A DNA stretch of 64,000 nucleotides from Glebionis coronaria (lineage: Eukaryota > Streptophyta > Magnoliopsida > Asterales > Asteraceae): NCBI GenBank assembly GCA_025667525.1, contig CM046878.1, forward strand, positions 389,798,974 to 389,862,973. Reading direction: 5' to 3'. Positions 23,308 to 36,785 of this stretch are shown in pieces. Each line of letters opens with the position of its first letter. Position 1 is the first letter of the stretch. The notes beneath the pieces were generated by a model. The model was not told the DNA's origin, made no database searches, and saw only the letters and a program-made list of their open reading frames with translations. A program made the translations under genes and the position numbers.

Positions 23308-25196
23308 CCATTGCCATGCCCTCATGCAATGCTTAGTGATAAAGCAATTTTACACTTTTCTCATAATTAATCAACCTTGGCTTTATTAAAATAATACTAA
23401 ACAAAAATTAAAGTACTAAAAGAAATTAAAACTTTAAAGTAAACAAAAGGATGGAAATAACTTGCAAAGAAATCAAGGACTTACATTAGGGCTTTGGTGC
23501 TGCGAAGATTTATCACCCTCAAGTTTCACGTTCCCCAAACTAAGCTTAAAAACGAGATCATTGTTATTATAAGTTAGCAATTCAAACACTTACACACATG
23601 GCTTAATTAAATGCTTAAACTACCTTATTCCTAGGTGTATCTCTTATATTTTATTTTTGTCTTAGAATGATCATGAAGATGCATTTTTGGACTTATTTCG
23701 ATAGTTTATTTAGGCTGAAAGCAAAGTAGGACGATTTGATCAATAGTTAGCTAAAGGACAAAATCTCTTAAAACTGCTTCTCGGGATATCAAAAAGTTCA
23801 TATCTTGGCATAACTCGGTTCACGATTTGAGACCTTTCTCGGGCCGATATTTGGCATGTACTTCATACTTCATATCTTCGAGAGACGTTCTAGAGATAAT
23901 GGTCTTCTCATCATAATAGAGTTTCTTCACTTGGAGACTTTTGAGGGGTACTCCAACTTTGTTGACCACGACTTCATGATTATTTCTTCAATCTCTAATT
24001 GGTATTTTGAGATACAACGATTCGCCTCCTTTTCGGACTTAGATCTATTAATCCTCATACCTTGTTAGGGTCTTTTCGGATAGACTTCTCCATGATCTTT
24101 ATGGGAGTTGATTGCTTTTCGTCGTGAGTCTTGATCCTTCATATTGATTTTAGGAATAATGCTTTTCACATCACTTTGGATCTTCAGCAATAAAATTGAA
24201 TCCTCATGCCTTGTTAGGGCCTTTTCGGACTCGCCAATCTTCACGCCCCGCTTCATAAGTTATGCCTTGGCTATGAACTCTCGTCATTACCGAGCAACTT
24301 TTAAACGATCTTGGGCTAGAAGCTAAGTAACTTTTCAAATCGTACGACCTTACTTATTGCAGATAAATTATTAGCAAGTGATGGGAGAATAGGCAAATAA
24401 TTACACCAAGTGAGTTTGTGCAAGAATACCGACTTATAATTGACTCTATCATTTCTCGTCCTCCACAATTTAAAATCTCAAGTAATGAGACTCGTGGATA
24501 CTTAGCCTAATAAACAAATTAAGGTCTACATGGTTAAGGATACTAGCTAGAATAAACTTGGATAAGTCTATTCGGGTTGAGTCAAAATAATCGCAACGGG
24601 CCTAATAGATCAAAGACTTCTAAACTAGCTACACCACTTTATTAATATTATTGACGTTATTGTGGAATATATACATATGAAAGCAACGATAAAAATTTAA
24701 AAATTACGACTAAATGGCCAAAGTTAATAAAAAATTTGAAAAATGTTCAAAAATAGGATTTTCCGGTTAAATGAAGGCATTTTCATGGAAAAGTCCACTT
24801 AAAACTTCGATAGAAGTCCCCCCTACACTTAAGATAAACATTGTCCTCAATGTTTAAGCATGTGGGAAAAGTCTCCCCTACACTTATGACATTGTGCACG
24901 TTGGTTAACTCAAGTTAAGGAAGAGACGACTAACGTGATCAATTTCAAATGTGAGTATGAAGAAAATTGAATCACGATAGTTGAGAGATAGAACCGGATT
25001 TCGGATAACACGGGAGCACGGTTCTTCAAAGATTCCAAGAGTGCAGTTATCCCTGTAATCACATCACCACACAAACACAAACGACCAAAATAGGTCCTCC
25101 CCTACACTTAGGGGGTTAAAGGGATAGATACTCGGGCTGCCTCCCGAGGAGCGCTTGTTTTTGATAACCGAGTCACGAGCCTGACTCGACCCAAAA
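23308..25196 (-). other. Conserved 3' non-coding region of Athila-1
   Basis: No sense ORF of note. Blocks here are shared with the matching regions of Athila-2 (37978-40131) and Athila-3 (53402-55414). Examples are the stretch around 23775-23870 and a 28-bp unit (core CCTTGTTAGGG) present twice, near 24055 and 24210. An envelope gene sits here in some Athila elements, but I see no trace of one. Confidence 0.7.
24818..25111 (-). other. Internal polypurine-tract copies flanking a hairpin (Athila-1)
   Basis: Complements of 24818-24832, 24873-24888 and 25096-25111 each contain AAGTGTAGGGG, the core of the terminal polypurine tract. Between the first two lies an inverted repeat with arms AAACATTG and CAATGTTT and a 4-nt loop (24836-24855). 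The same layout is found in Athila-2 and Athila-3. Confidence 0.75.
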
Positions 25197-28100
25197 TTAG
25201 TTCATGGGGAACGTGGTGAGGGATGGAATCACCTCCTGAGAGGTGTCCTTACCAAAGTACAACTTCACTCGTTGGCCATTCACCTTAAAATTAGGTCCAT
25301 TAGGTTCAGCGAGCTCGAGAGTACCATATGGAAAAATTTGGGCGATGGTGAATGGGCCGGACCAATGAGATTTGAGCTTGCCCGAAAAGATTTTCAACCG
25401 AGAGTTAAAAAGTAAGACTTTGTCTCCAACATGGAACTCTCGGTTTTTAATCTTAGAGTTGTGAATGAGCTTAGTCCTTTCCTTATAGATCAAAGAATTT
25501 TCTTAAGCCTCATTACGGAGTTCATTGAGCTCATTGAGTTGGATCTTGCGTAGGTCACCGGCTTTGTTGATATCAAAATTACCCACTTCAAGGCCCAGTA
25601 AGCCTTGTGCTCCAACTCAATGGGGAGGTGGCACGCTTTCCCGTACACAAGACGATAAGGCGTGCAGCCGATCGGGGTCTTGTAAGCAGTACGGAAAGCC
25701 CACAAAGCATCATCAAGTTTATCAGCCCATGCGGCACGATGCTCTCCCACGGTCCTTTCAAGAATTCGCTTAAGTCCTCGGTTGGATATTTCAGCCTGGC
25801 CATTAGTTTGTGGGTGATAGGCTGTGGAAAGACGATGATTTACACCGTACTTAGCCATGACTCTAGCAAATTGGTCATTGCAAAAATGAGTCCCACGGTC
25901 ACTAATAATGGCACGAGGCACACCGAATCTAGCGAAAAGAGCTTTCAAAAAGTTACAAACCACCCTTGCGTCATTAGTAGGTAAAGCTTTGGCTTCAACC
26001 CACTTTGAAACGTAGTCAACGGCTACAAGGATGTATTTGTTTCCTTTAGAAGAAGGGAATGGCCCCATAAAGTCGATACCCCAAACATCAAAGATTTCAC
26101 ACTCTTCAATGAAATTCTGAGGCATCTCATCTTTATGTGTGATCTTACCTTGTTTCTGGCAAGCATCACATCATTTAACCATATCGTGAGCGTCACGATA
26201 GATGGTGGGCCAATAAAATCCCGAATCAAACACTTTTTTGGCGGTGTAGTTGGGACCAAAGTGACCACCGGTGGGTCCTTTGTGGCAAGCATCAAGGATT
26301 TCAGAAGCTGCCGGTCCGTCAACACATCGGCGGATAATCAAGTCGGCACATTGTTTGAATAGGTAAGGGTCGTCCCAAAAGTAGGTCTTGATGTCGGTGA
26401 AGAACTTTTTCTTTTGTTGAGACGTCAACCCTTCCTTGAGAATTCCACCCGCCAAGTAGTTTGCAAAATCCGCAAACCACGGGGTTTCATTCGACTTCGA
26501 GTTTATAGACATTAAGGTCTCCAAGGGAAAAGAATCATTGATTTATTTGTTCTGATGATCCCCTTGGTAAGGATCCTCAAGTCTGCTAAGATGGTCCGCG
26601 GCTAGGTTTTCTGCTCCTTTTTTATCACGAATTTCGATTTTAAATTCCTGGAGCAGCAAAACCCAGCGAAGAAGTCTTGGTTTGGAATCTTGCTTTGTCA
26701 ACAAGTACTTCAGCGCGGAATGATCGGTATACACGATGGTGGTGGAAAGGACAAGATAGGGGCGGAATTTTTCAAAAGCATAGACAACAGCTAAAAGCTC
26801 TTTTTCGGTTGTCGTATAATGCAATTGTGCCCCCGTCATTGTCTTGCTAGCGTAATGGATCGGTTGGAAGTGTTTGTTTACTCTTTGTTCAAGAACCGCT
26901 CCAATAGCAAAATCACTAGCGTCGCACATCAACTCAAAGGGAAGCTCCCAATTGGGGGTAACCAAGACGGGTGCCTTAGTTAGCTTATCCTTAAGCGAGT
27001 TGAAGGCTTCAAGACACTCTTTGAAGAAGATAAAAGGAGTATCTTTTTCCAAGAGGTGGGTCATCGGGCGAGCGATTTGAGAAAAATCTTTGATGAATCG
27101 ACGGTAGAAGCCCGCATGACCCAGAAAACTTCTCACACCCTTCACGGTTGAAGGTGGAGGCAACATGGCGATAACATCGACTTTAGAACGGTCTACTTCA
27201 AGACCGGCTTTGGAAATTTTGTGTCCGAGCACGATGCCTTCTTTTACCATAAAATGGCATTTTTCCCAATTCAGAACAAGGCGAGTGTCTTCGCACCGCT
27301 TAAGCATACGTTCCAAATTGGCAAGGCAAGAAGAGAAGGAATCCCCGAAGACCGAGAAATCATCCATGAAGACTTCCATGGTGTGTTCTACCATGTCATG
27401 GAAGATAGCTAACATGCACCTTTGGAAAGTCCTGGGCGCAGGCATTCTTTTGTAAGCAAATGTGCCATAGGGACAAGTGAATGTCGTCTTCTCTTGATCT
27501 TGGGGATCGATGGGTATTTGTAAATAACCCGAGAAACCATCAAGAAAGCAGTAATATTCATTTCCCGCTAATCGTTCAAGCATTTGGTCCATAAAAGGTA
27601 GAGGGAAATGATCCTTTCTCGTGGCATTATTGAGTTTGCGGTAGTCTATACAAACTCTCCACCCAGTAACGAGACGAGTGGGAATCAACTCGTTGTGTTC
27701 ATTGGGAACAACGGTTATTCCGCCCTTCTTGCGCACACAATGGATTGGACTAACCCATGGTGAATCCGAAATAGGGTAAATCATACCCGCATCAAGAAGT
27801 TTGAGAACCTCTGTTTTGATGACTTCATGGATTTTTGGATTCACCCTTCGTTGGCTTTGAATTGTGGGCTTAAAGTCGTCCTCCATGAGAATTTTGTGTG
27901 TGCAGAAGTGAGGATCAATTCCACGAATATCCGAAATCTTCCAAGCAATAGCCTTCTTATGATCTTTCAACACATCGACAAGTCGGGCTTTCTCTTCATC
28001 CTTCAAATCTTTAGCAATGATGACTGGCGACTTCTTCTCTTCTTCAAGGAATACATACTCAAGATGGGGCGGCAACTCCTTAAGTTCTAGATCCGGAGGA

Positions 28101-30848
28101 TTGTCGACGGGAGGCGTATTCGAAGTCGGAGTATCGATAGCAATAACCGTGGGAGATGGAGGAGAAGGATTGTCTTCGGTGAGAAGATTGTCAAAGAAAT
28201 TCATGTCTTCATCCCCATCGGTGGGAGAATCATTAGTAGCTAAATTCACATCTCCCATGGTATTTTCAAGATTGTTCCAAAATAAATCACTATCTCCAAA
28301 TAGAGACAACGATGAATCAATGGAGGACACGGTCTCAACACTGGGAAGAGAGGTAGGAATACTTTTGCAAGCATCATTAAAGTGTTCTTCACAAGCCTCA
28401 TCAAGAACGTCAATACAATTAACACTCTCATATGAATAAGGCTGTTTAGACAACTTTCCCATGTTGAAGACTACTTTATCGTCACCCACTCTCATGATAA
28501 GCTCACCGGCTTCAACATCAATGAGAGTGCGACCGGTCCGAAGGAATGGACGTCCCACGATCAAGGGAACACGAGGGTCCATCTCGTAGTCGACGACAAC
28601 AAAATCAGTAGGAAAGGTGAATCTGTCGACTCCTACAATGACGTCTTCGGCTATCCCCACTGGATAAGCAACCGTACGGTTGGCCAATTCCAAAGTCATT
28701 TTGGTGGGGACTATCTCTGGGAGAGATAATTTCTTCCAAACACTTAGAGGCATGAGATTAATACTGGCACCTAGATCGGCTAGGGCCATGCAATTCTCTA
28801 CTCCCGGGAAATTGCAAGGAATTAAGAAACGACCCGGATGACCATGCTTGGTTGGCAATTTCCTTAAGAGCACTGCAGAGAAATTCTCATTAAGTTGGGT
28901 GTTGGCAATATGGAGGAGCTTTTCCTTGTCGCTCAGAAGATCTTTAAACATTTTCGCGTATTTGGGCATGTGAGCGAGAGCCTCAGCGAAGGAGATATTG
29001 AAATTCAATTGTTTGAACATTTTAAGGAAGTTCGAAACCTGAATATCATCCTTGCTCTTTTGCTTCTCTTTCCTCAACCTAGATGGATAAGGTATATTGG
29101 AAGAAGAGGAAGGCTTTGGGAGAATAGGATCACTCACAACCACGGGTGGAGGAGGGGTAGAAGGAATAGGTGGAGAAATTGGGGAAGGAGAAGGATGAGG
29201 AATAGGAGCAGGTGACTCGTTCTCCTTAGTCACAACCACCGGTGGAGGTATAGGAAGCTCGGGTTCCTTGGTACCTTTGCCACTTCGAGTGGTGATTGCT
29301 TTCATCTCCCCTCTTGGATTCGCAACGGTGTTACTCGGAAGAGTACCCGAAGAAGAGGGTTGATTACCTTGGAAGAAACTAGCCATCATGTTCCTCAGAT
29401 CATTAGTTTGGCTATCCAACGTGTTTCTCATGTCGGCTCTCAAATCGTTTCCTTGCTTGACCAAGTCCGCTTTCAGGTTGAGCACTTCTTTCTGAAGATT
29501 TCCCACTATCACATCGTTAGTCCTCATATAAGTTTCCACTTCTTGGTGAAGAGCGGTGGGTTGGTTGGGAGGAGCATTGTATGCGGGTGGTTGATAAGCA
29601 GGTTGTTGGTAAACTTGGTTGTTTCGTTGAGGTGGTTGTTGCTGCTTATGAGGAGGGATGTATGGTTGTCGAGGTTGTTGTTGTTGTTGAGGAGGGCGAT
29701 TGAGGTTTTGTTGTTGGTTTTGGTTGGTAGGAGGAAAACCAGGTGGGGAAAGATAATTGTTAGAACGATAGCTCAGCAAGTTACGGTCACCTTGAGGTCT
29801 AGCTTGATAAGCAGGTTGAGGATAGGTGCCATATGCCGCATTCACATTCTCTGCAGGGTAATCTTGGGTAGCGGTACAAGTGGTGTAAGAGTGAGGACCA
29901 CCGCATATCTCACAAGGTTGGCTGACAGCGTTAACTTGAGCGTTTTTAGCGTTGCTGCTGTTGGTGTTGTTAACGGTGTGGGTGACAAGCGATTCAAGAA
30001 GCGTAGTGATTTTGTCTAATCGCTTGTCGCTGTCACTAGTGCTAGCACTAGCGACATTGGTCCTAACACTCTTGGTTTGCACACGAGATTTGTTCTCAAT
30101 GATGTCCCAAGAAGCATTGGAAGTCTTAGCCAATAGATTACCCCCCGAGGCACTGTTCAGTGAATCTTGGTCACTCATGCTTAAACCATTGTAAAAAGTA
30201 TTAATTTGATGTACTTTGGTAAAACCATGTTGTGGGCATTTTCTTAAAAGATCTTTAAAACGGTCCCAAGATTCACTGAACGACTCATCGTACTTCTGTT
30301 CAAAATTTATGATCTCATTCCGCAAAGCGGTAGTACGAGAGGGTGGGAAAAAGTAATTGATAAACTTTGTTTCCAAATCCGTCCATGAGAGAATACTCTG
30401 TGGCGGTTCTTTAGCAAGCCAATGCCGGGCTTGTCCCTCTAAAGAAAAGGGAAAAAGTTGTAACCTTATAACCTCTTGTGGAACCCCATTGAACTTGACC
30501 GTGTTGGTGAGTTGTAAGAATCTCTTGATGTGGTCGTGTGGGTCATCAATGGTACGTCCCAAGAATGGTTGAGCGGAGACCATCTGGATAAAGCCTGATT
30601 TTAGCTCAAAGTTGTTGGCGGCAATTGGAGGTATGACAATTGGATCCGTGTTGCCATCTACATGAGCTTGTAGCAATTCAATCATCGGGCGATTATCCGG
30701 AAGGGGCTCATTGTTGTTGTTATTGTTCATGTTGTTGAAAGGTGGGTTGTTGTTGTTGTTATTATTGTTTGGAGGTGGTACACCGACCATGTCTAAGTGA
30801 TCGAGAGGCTCGGGCTCTTGATAAGACGTGGATCGAGTGCGCTTGCAC
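25197..30848 (-). pseudogene. gag-pol: Athila-1 gag-pol polyprotein (broken)
   Basis: The frame starts after the leader intron, but the expected ATG is AAG here; the next Met is 16 codons on. Domains: capsid-like gag; CCHC-type finger C-x2-C-x3-H-x4-C (about 29910-29870); Gln/Pro-rich linker; protease DLGAS (about 28780); RT with FMDD at 27370-27359; RNase H (to about 26600); integrase HHCC and D, D, E core (26090-25780); C-terminal GPF-type domain ending at 25197. Lesions: TAA at 26543, TGA near 26175, frameshifts around 25500-25580, and an in-frame 15-bp loss near 27440 that removes five residues of the RT motif before NAP. Its capsid part is very different from that of Athila-3, while pol is nearly the same. 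Confidence 0.92.
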
Positions 30849-31012
30849 CTGCAAAAGAACGAACAAAGAAAAGCAAAGAAAAAATATTTTTGGTTTTTGT
30901 TGTTTTTTAATTTTTTTGTATTTTTGAAAATTTTATATTTTTTAGTGTTTTTGAAATTTTTTATGAAAAAGTAACGTTCACGGGGAACGGATCCCAAAAT
31001 CCAAGCTCTCAC
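30849..31012 (-). other. Putative leader intron of Athila-1
   Basis: The complement begins GTGAGAG (31012) and ends TTTTGCAG (30849), followed by GTGCA. Athila-3 has the same donor and the same acceptor in the same places. Confidence 0.5.
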
Positions 31013-31037
31013 AAAAACTTTTTGATCTTAACGAGAA

Positions 31038-31055
31038 GAGCCGCCATCGGCGCCA
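31038..31055 (-). other. Primer binding site of Athila-1
   Basis: The complement reads TGGCGCCGATGGCGGCTC, two bases from the LTR. TGGCGCCG is the usual Athila primer-site start. Confidence 0.85.
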
Positions 31056-31057
31056 TT

Positions 31058-32493
31058 TGATACAAAGATTTTGCTAGGTTCAAAATAAATCTCGGAATCC
31101 TCTCGAATTGATCTCAGCTTTGAGTGGAATGATTTGTTCTTGGTGACAAAAAGTGGGTTTAGTTTTCTTAAACTACTGAACATGGAAATGAATAAAATGA
31201 TAATGATATAAACTTAAAACAATCAACAATGAAAAAGTAATACTTGAATTAAACCTGGAAAAATACCCTTACTGAAAAATATCCCACTCGGAAAAATAGT
31301 CCTATGCGGAATGATGCTCAATTCGGAATAATGTCCAATTTAGAAAATAAGACTATGCGGAAAAAGTGACCCTATTCGGAAAACATCTCTATTCGGAAAA
31401 CATCTCTATTCGGAAAACAATGCCCTATTCGGAATATATGTCTATGAGGAAAATAATGTTTATGCGGAAAAATGGTCTATGCGGAAAAATTGTACTATTC
31501 GGAAAATAGACCCTATGCGGAAAGCTGGCCCTATTCGGAATGTGTGAGAAATTCCGAATAAGGGTAACACAATTGAACTATTCGGAATATCTAAAATATT
31601 CCGAATGAAGGAACAAGTAAAGTGCAATTCGGAATATTCCTGGGCGAAGAACAGTAACAGTAACAGCAAAAGCGTTTTTAAGATCAAATCACCAAAATAC
31701 TCAAAAAGGTTTTACCAAATCAACCAATAAACATTTAAATACCATAAGTAACAAGTCCCACCAATAAAAACACAAAATCAACAACTTTTTAAGATCAAAC
31801 TTGAACCAAATAAAAACTTAAGAACTTGCAATAAAAGGATGATGAAGAACAAGATGAATAGAAAGATTGGATTGAAAGATTAATGTAAAAGTTAACAATA
31901 GTAATGATTAAAACTTACAAGATTGAAGGAAAAATTAAAAAATCACCAAACACCCTAATGGTGTTGGTGATGAAACGAACCTAAGAAACTGGGAAGGAAG
32001 AAAAACAAAAACTAACTCCCTAAAATGTGAAGGAAGAAACTATATATAGTCCTAGTGGTTGGTTGGTGAGTGGGCTTTCTCCCTTTCTTCTTGTCTTCTC
32101 GTCTTTTCAGAAAAGTTGACGTTTTCGATTCTGATTCCGGATTTTTCGTCGATTAAATTCAACTCGTCTTTTAATTTCTTCGTTAAATAGACTTGAGCTT
32201 CTTCGACATATGTAAATCTTCCATCTTTGGTCCTTTTCTTCGATAAGTCTTCAAATAGGCCCATTGACTTCAAATCTTTTGCATCTCTTGGACAATAGAC
32301 TTCGTCTTGAGTCTTTTTCCTTGATAAAACCCGTGCAATCCCATGTTTTCTTTAATATTCATCCGGTTAGCTCTGAAAACACGATAAACACAAAAACCAC
32401 GCATAATTCCAAACAAATGATATTAAATACGTGTTTTTGTCTAATTTTAGCGAGAATTAAGTGGTAAAAGGATGGGTGTTTACACACCTATCA
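31058..32493 (-). repeat. 5' LTR of Athila-1
   Basis: Starts TGATACAAAG and ends CACCTATCA. TATA element at 32040-32049. It contains the CGGAA array at 31277-31645, with one extra 18-bp unit relative to the other LTR. Confidence 0.95.
31277..31645 (-). repeat. CGGAA-word array in the Athila-1 5' LTR leader
   Basis: Same array as at 22095-22445. The extra unit shows that the array still changes in copy number. Confidence 0.85.
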
Positions 32494-33963
32494 TACCTCA
32501 TTGGTGGCTTCTCCACAACAGTTGGTTCTTTTGTACCTAAAATATTAGTATTATCCAAAGCAACAGGCACATAATTCATTGATTTAGAAAGTACTTCAAT
32601 GTCAAAGAACCAATCAGGACCTGTTTGTACGTCTTCGGGCTTGTCTTCAAGGAAATATACATGGAGATTTTTTGTCACTTTGCTTTTCTTCTTGTTGAAG
32701 ACCCTATATCCCTTGTTGTTCAATGAATAACCTATAAAGTACCCATCGTCCCCTTTTTCATTGAATTTGCCTAAATTGTCAATGGTGGTCCATTTTGATC
32801 ACATGACTTCCAAATGGTCTAAAAACGTTAATCAAAGGAGGTCTGCCATTAAACAACTGATAGGGGGTCTTATTATGTTCCTTTACCACCAAGGCCTTGT
32901 TTTGAACATAACAAGCAGTGGCTACAGGTTCAGCCCAGAAGATAACTGGAAGCTTGGAATCAGACAGCATAGTCCTTGCAGCTTCAATAAGTGTCTTGTT
33001 TCTTCTTTCTGCAACTCCATTTTGTTGAGGTGTTCTTGCTATGTTGTATTCCCTCCTTATTCCTTTGTTTGTGCAGAAAGTGTCCAGTTTCTTGTTTCTG
33101 AACGCACCACCATTGTCTGATCTAACGGTCACCACCTTCATACTCTTGGAGAGTTCAATCTGATTAATGAAACCTATGAGTACATCTACTGCTTCACTCT
33201 TTTCAAACAGGAAGAATGTCCATGTGAACCTTGAAAAATCATCAGTAATCACCAGGCAGTACCATTTCTTCATAATGCTTGCCACAGAAATAGGACCAAA
33301 CAGGTCCATGTGCAGCAATTCCAATGGCTTGGTGGTGGACAGACTTGTTTTTTACTTGCAAGAGGATCTGTGTTGCTTTCCTTTCAGGCAAGCAACACAA
33401 GTATGATCATTGGCAAAGGACTTGGAAGGACGACCATGAACAAGATTATATTTTACTAGCTTGTTCGTGTTCTTGAAGTTAAGGTGACCAAGTCTTTTAT
33501 GCCATTTCTTACATTCATCAACTGATGCTTTGGCAATGAAACAGTTTTCATTGTCTTGAAGAGTAATGTCCTTTAAATCAATGGTGTACATGTTCTTCTG
33601 TCTTGGGGTTCTGAGTACAATAGGAGTGTCTGGTGGCAAAACAAACTCCTTTCCCAAAACAAGACATTCAGTATCAGTAAGGAGGATAAAATTCTTGTTA
33701 TCAGTCATCTGGGACACAATGAAAAGATTGTACTTGATCTCTTTCACCAAGTAAACATTATCAAATGTCATTCCATTAGTGACAATAGTCCCTTTTCCTG
33801 TGATTGTACCATGCCCCTCTCCAAAAGAAACACCATCATTGTCATGCAGGGGAACAAAGTTAGACAGATAGGATTTATGTCCATTCATACTCCTTGAGCG
33901 TCCACTATCCCAATAGGCTTTATCATTCCTGGTCTGCTTTGTCACCTGCAAAAAGAAAAACAA
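32494..33963 (-). pseudogene. pol: Copia-A protease and integrase (broken by Athila-1)
   Basis: The block 33963-33352 holds the protease active site (DSG, about 33905) and the GAG-pre-integrase region with an HHCC zinc finger (H-x4-H, then C-x2-C, about 33520-33380). The block 33324-32779 holds the integrase core with D (DLFGP), D (RSDNGGAF) and E (GVAERRN). The block 32723-32499 is the integrase C-terminal domain with a GYRVFN-type motif. Small frameshifts and a stop separate the blocks. The frame is cut at 32494 by Athila-1 and continues at 21872. Integrase joins new DNA copies to the chromosome. Confidence 0.92.
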
Positions 33964-33964
33964 T

Positions 33965-36713
33965 TTAGTTTCTCTTGGGGACCCAAGCCATTACTGACTT
34001 GGATCTACCTCGTGTATCAATGTAAGATAACTTGTCAAAGACTAAAGATACACCATTAGATTGAGTACCCCCTTTGGGTACCCAGACCCAACGAGCTGAA
34101 GTTTTCAAAGCTTTTCCCCATCTTCCCATGTTTCTAGAGGGCAAAACTTTGCCAGCAGGGGAAACCCTAGACTTAGCAGGGGAATCCCTATGCTTAGCAG
34201 AGGGAACCCATCTTTTGTTTTGGCCTCTATTGGTGTGTTGGTAGGGTCTATAAACAGATTTATATGCAGTATGAGGTTCTGGTTTGGTCACATAAGAACT
34301 AGATTTGGGACATGCATCATTCACCTTTCTTAGTGCAGGAACTACATACTTTTCAGACACCTTATTTCTCAAAGAAAGGGCAACATACTTAGCAGGGGAA
34401 AAAGATTTTTCCCCTGTATTCAATAGAATGGCTTTTAGTTGCATTTCCTTTAAAGGATTTGCAGCAACCATTTCCATTGGTGCTTGACAGTCTTGATAAA
34501 TGTGATCAAAACTGCCACAAGTGAATCAAGGTTTGGTGTTTTTCACAAAGTCCTCTCCTAATTGATGAGACTTTTGGTTGTTCCAATTCCTTTGATTTTC
34601 TCTAATGGGTCTATACATACCAGCATATTTAACAGTAGTTTTAAGGGGTTTTGGTCCTGATTCAGATCTGCTAGAGTTCTAGATGAGCTACTTTTAGAAC
34701 TGGAAACACTTCCAAACAATCCTTCTCTTGAAAAGAGAACAGGGTTATCAATTTTCCACTATTTTAAAGCAATTTGTTCCTTTTCAAAATCCCTAACAGT
34801 ACTAGCTTTACTAGAGGTTCTTCTGTTTCTAGATTATTTGGTATGTAGGCATTTAGGTCAAACTCAATGTCCTCCTGCTTTTTGAAACAAGGAAGACCAG
34901 TCCAAGCAAGATCTTTCCTAGGCATGGGTGCATGTATATTAGCAGGTGGTGGAATAGTGGCATGTTCATTTTTGACCCTAAATCCTGTTTTGTCCCTTGG
35001 AGATTGTCCAATTTCAACTGCCTTAGTGAGATCTTTAGAAGCTTTTCCAAATTTTTCAACAGTTTGTTCATCTATCTTCTTGTTAGATCTAAAGACTTCT
35101 AATTCAGCAGCTAATTCCTTAATGGAATCATCATTTTCTCTAGCATCTCTCTCTAGTATGACAATGTGATCTTTGTAATCATTTTCTCTTTGTTTATATT
35201 CTCTTATGGTAGACTCTAACTATTCTAAAGCACGTTTGTAGTTATGTAAGTCATTATCACAATTAATGTAATCAACTTTTAACTTTCTTATTTGATCATT
35301 CAAAGACTCAATATTTTTTCTACAAGCTTTGGTACAATATGAATCATCATATACCTCATTGTCTGAACTAGATGTTGACATGGCCATAAGAGCAAACTCT
35401 TCCTCTTTCTCTTCAGCAACTAGGGCTTGATTCCTTTCAACACTCTCTGTCATAGCACTCCAGTCCCATACACCTGCTCCATCTATCGCTTGCATGGCTA
35501 CCATAGCCTTAGCACTAGAATCCTCATCCATGCTTTCCATCCTATAGCTGCTTCCATTCTTTGGTCCTCTGCACTCCATAGCAAAGTGGCCTTTCTTGCC
35601 ATAGTTGTATCATTCCACTTTTGATTTGTCGAATCCAGCTACATCAGAAGGATTGATGGAAATCTTCTTCCCATACTTCTTGTAAAATATGTTGGCTCTC
35701 ATGCTGAGTAGAGCCATGTTCCACTTAATGTCCATCTCCTCCAGTCCTTGCTTACTGATTTGATTCAGATCTTCATGTAACACAGTAGATCCTTGAGATC
35801 CTTGAGATGCTATGAAAGCACAAGCAGTGTCAAGACTGAAATTTGCAGGACTTTCTTCATCATAAGATGGTCCAGACCTTGTAGTAGGGGAATGGTTAGC
35901 AGGGGAAACTTCAATTCCACTGCCTTTGGAGATTCCACTGCTGTGAGATATAAAGGCCATATTAGTAGGGGAATCAACATATCCACTTGAATTAGTGGGG
36001 ATGGTTCCTGATGACTTCATCTCATTGACCACTAGCTCAAAAACTTTCAGGTTATTGTAGATGTCATCAATGTTCTTATCATCAATGTCATCTCTATTTT
36101 GCCAAATGGCTTTGTAAACAAACCATTCTTTCTGAAGGCTGTTGAGGAATCTTGTATTCACCTGTTCCCTTGACACTTCTATGTCAAAGAACTCCAGTTG
36201 AACAACCAGATCTTGAAGCCTATTGTAGATAGCACCAATTGCTTCATCACCATTTGCTTTAAAAGAAGCAAATTGGTCAAGCATCTGATTCTTTTTCTTT
36301 TTCTTTGTGGCTTCATTCCATCTAAATGTGTTGCCTATTGCTTCCTAAAGTTCCTTAGCAGTCTTGTACTTCCTGAACCTTAGCTGATGTTTATCAGGTA
36401 GAGCCAACAGCAAAGAACTATGAGCTCTGACATCATGCCTTCTTGCTATTATCTCCTTGTCAGCAAGAGCAGCAAATTTCTTTTTGTTGTCACCTTTGGA
36501 GCTTTCACCACCAGCCTCTCCCTTATCTTTTTCTTCAACTGCTATTGTTTTGGTGAATTGATCACCAAACTCTATGATCTCCCATAGAACATAGTGTTCC
36601 ATCTTGAGATATTGTTGAATCCTGAATTCCCATAGTTCAAAGTTTACAGGATCCAGAATAGGTAGTTTGAGAGAGTTGTTGTTGTTTGAGGATGAGTGAG
36701 AATCTAAGGACAT
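33965..36713 (-). pseudogene. gag: Copia-A gag with two zinc knuckles (broken)
   Basis: ATG at 36713, 59 nt inside the primer site. The UBN2-like Copia gag domain runs to about 35620, with a stop near 36346. Knuckle 1 (about 35612-35570) has its first Cys codon changed to TGA and its second Cys to Tyr. A Glu/Lys-rich coiled-coil-like section follows (35500-35080). Knuckle 2 (about 34528-34486) has its first Cys codon also changed to TGA. The basic tail ends at 33965. The tail and middle contain repeated Ser-Pro-Ala tripeptides, which are simply the AGCAGGGGAA word read in frame on the minus strand. The RNA-binding function must be lost. Confidence 0.9.
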
Positions 36714-36771
36714 GGTTGATGTTGGTTGTAAGAGATATTTTGTTCTTGGTTTAATCAAAGTTTATCAACAA

Positions 36772-36783
36772 GCTCTTATACCA
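36772..36783 (-). other. Primer binding site of Copia-A
   Basis: The complement reads TGGTATAAGAGC, one mismatch from the initiator-Met tRNA site TGGTATCAGAGC, two bases from the LTR. Confidence 0.85.
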
Positions 36784-36785
36784 CT

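Larger units (their letters stand above)
21873..32493 (-). mobile_element. Athila-1: Ty3/Gypsy Athila element nested in Copia-A
   Basis: LTRs of 1419 bp (left) and 1436 bp (right) begin TGATACAAAG and end CACCTATCA. They are flanked by the duplication tacct (21868-21872, 32494-32498). The right LTR has an extra 18-bp tandem unit near 31385-31402. The LTRs differ at about 14 other positions. Minus-strand order is LTR, TGGCGCCG primer site, leader intron, gag-pol, 1.9 kb non-coding, polypurine tract, LTR. There is no envelope-like ORF. Confidence 0.95.
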
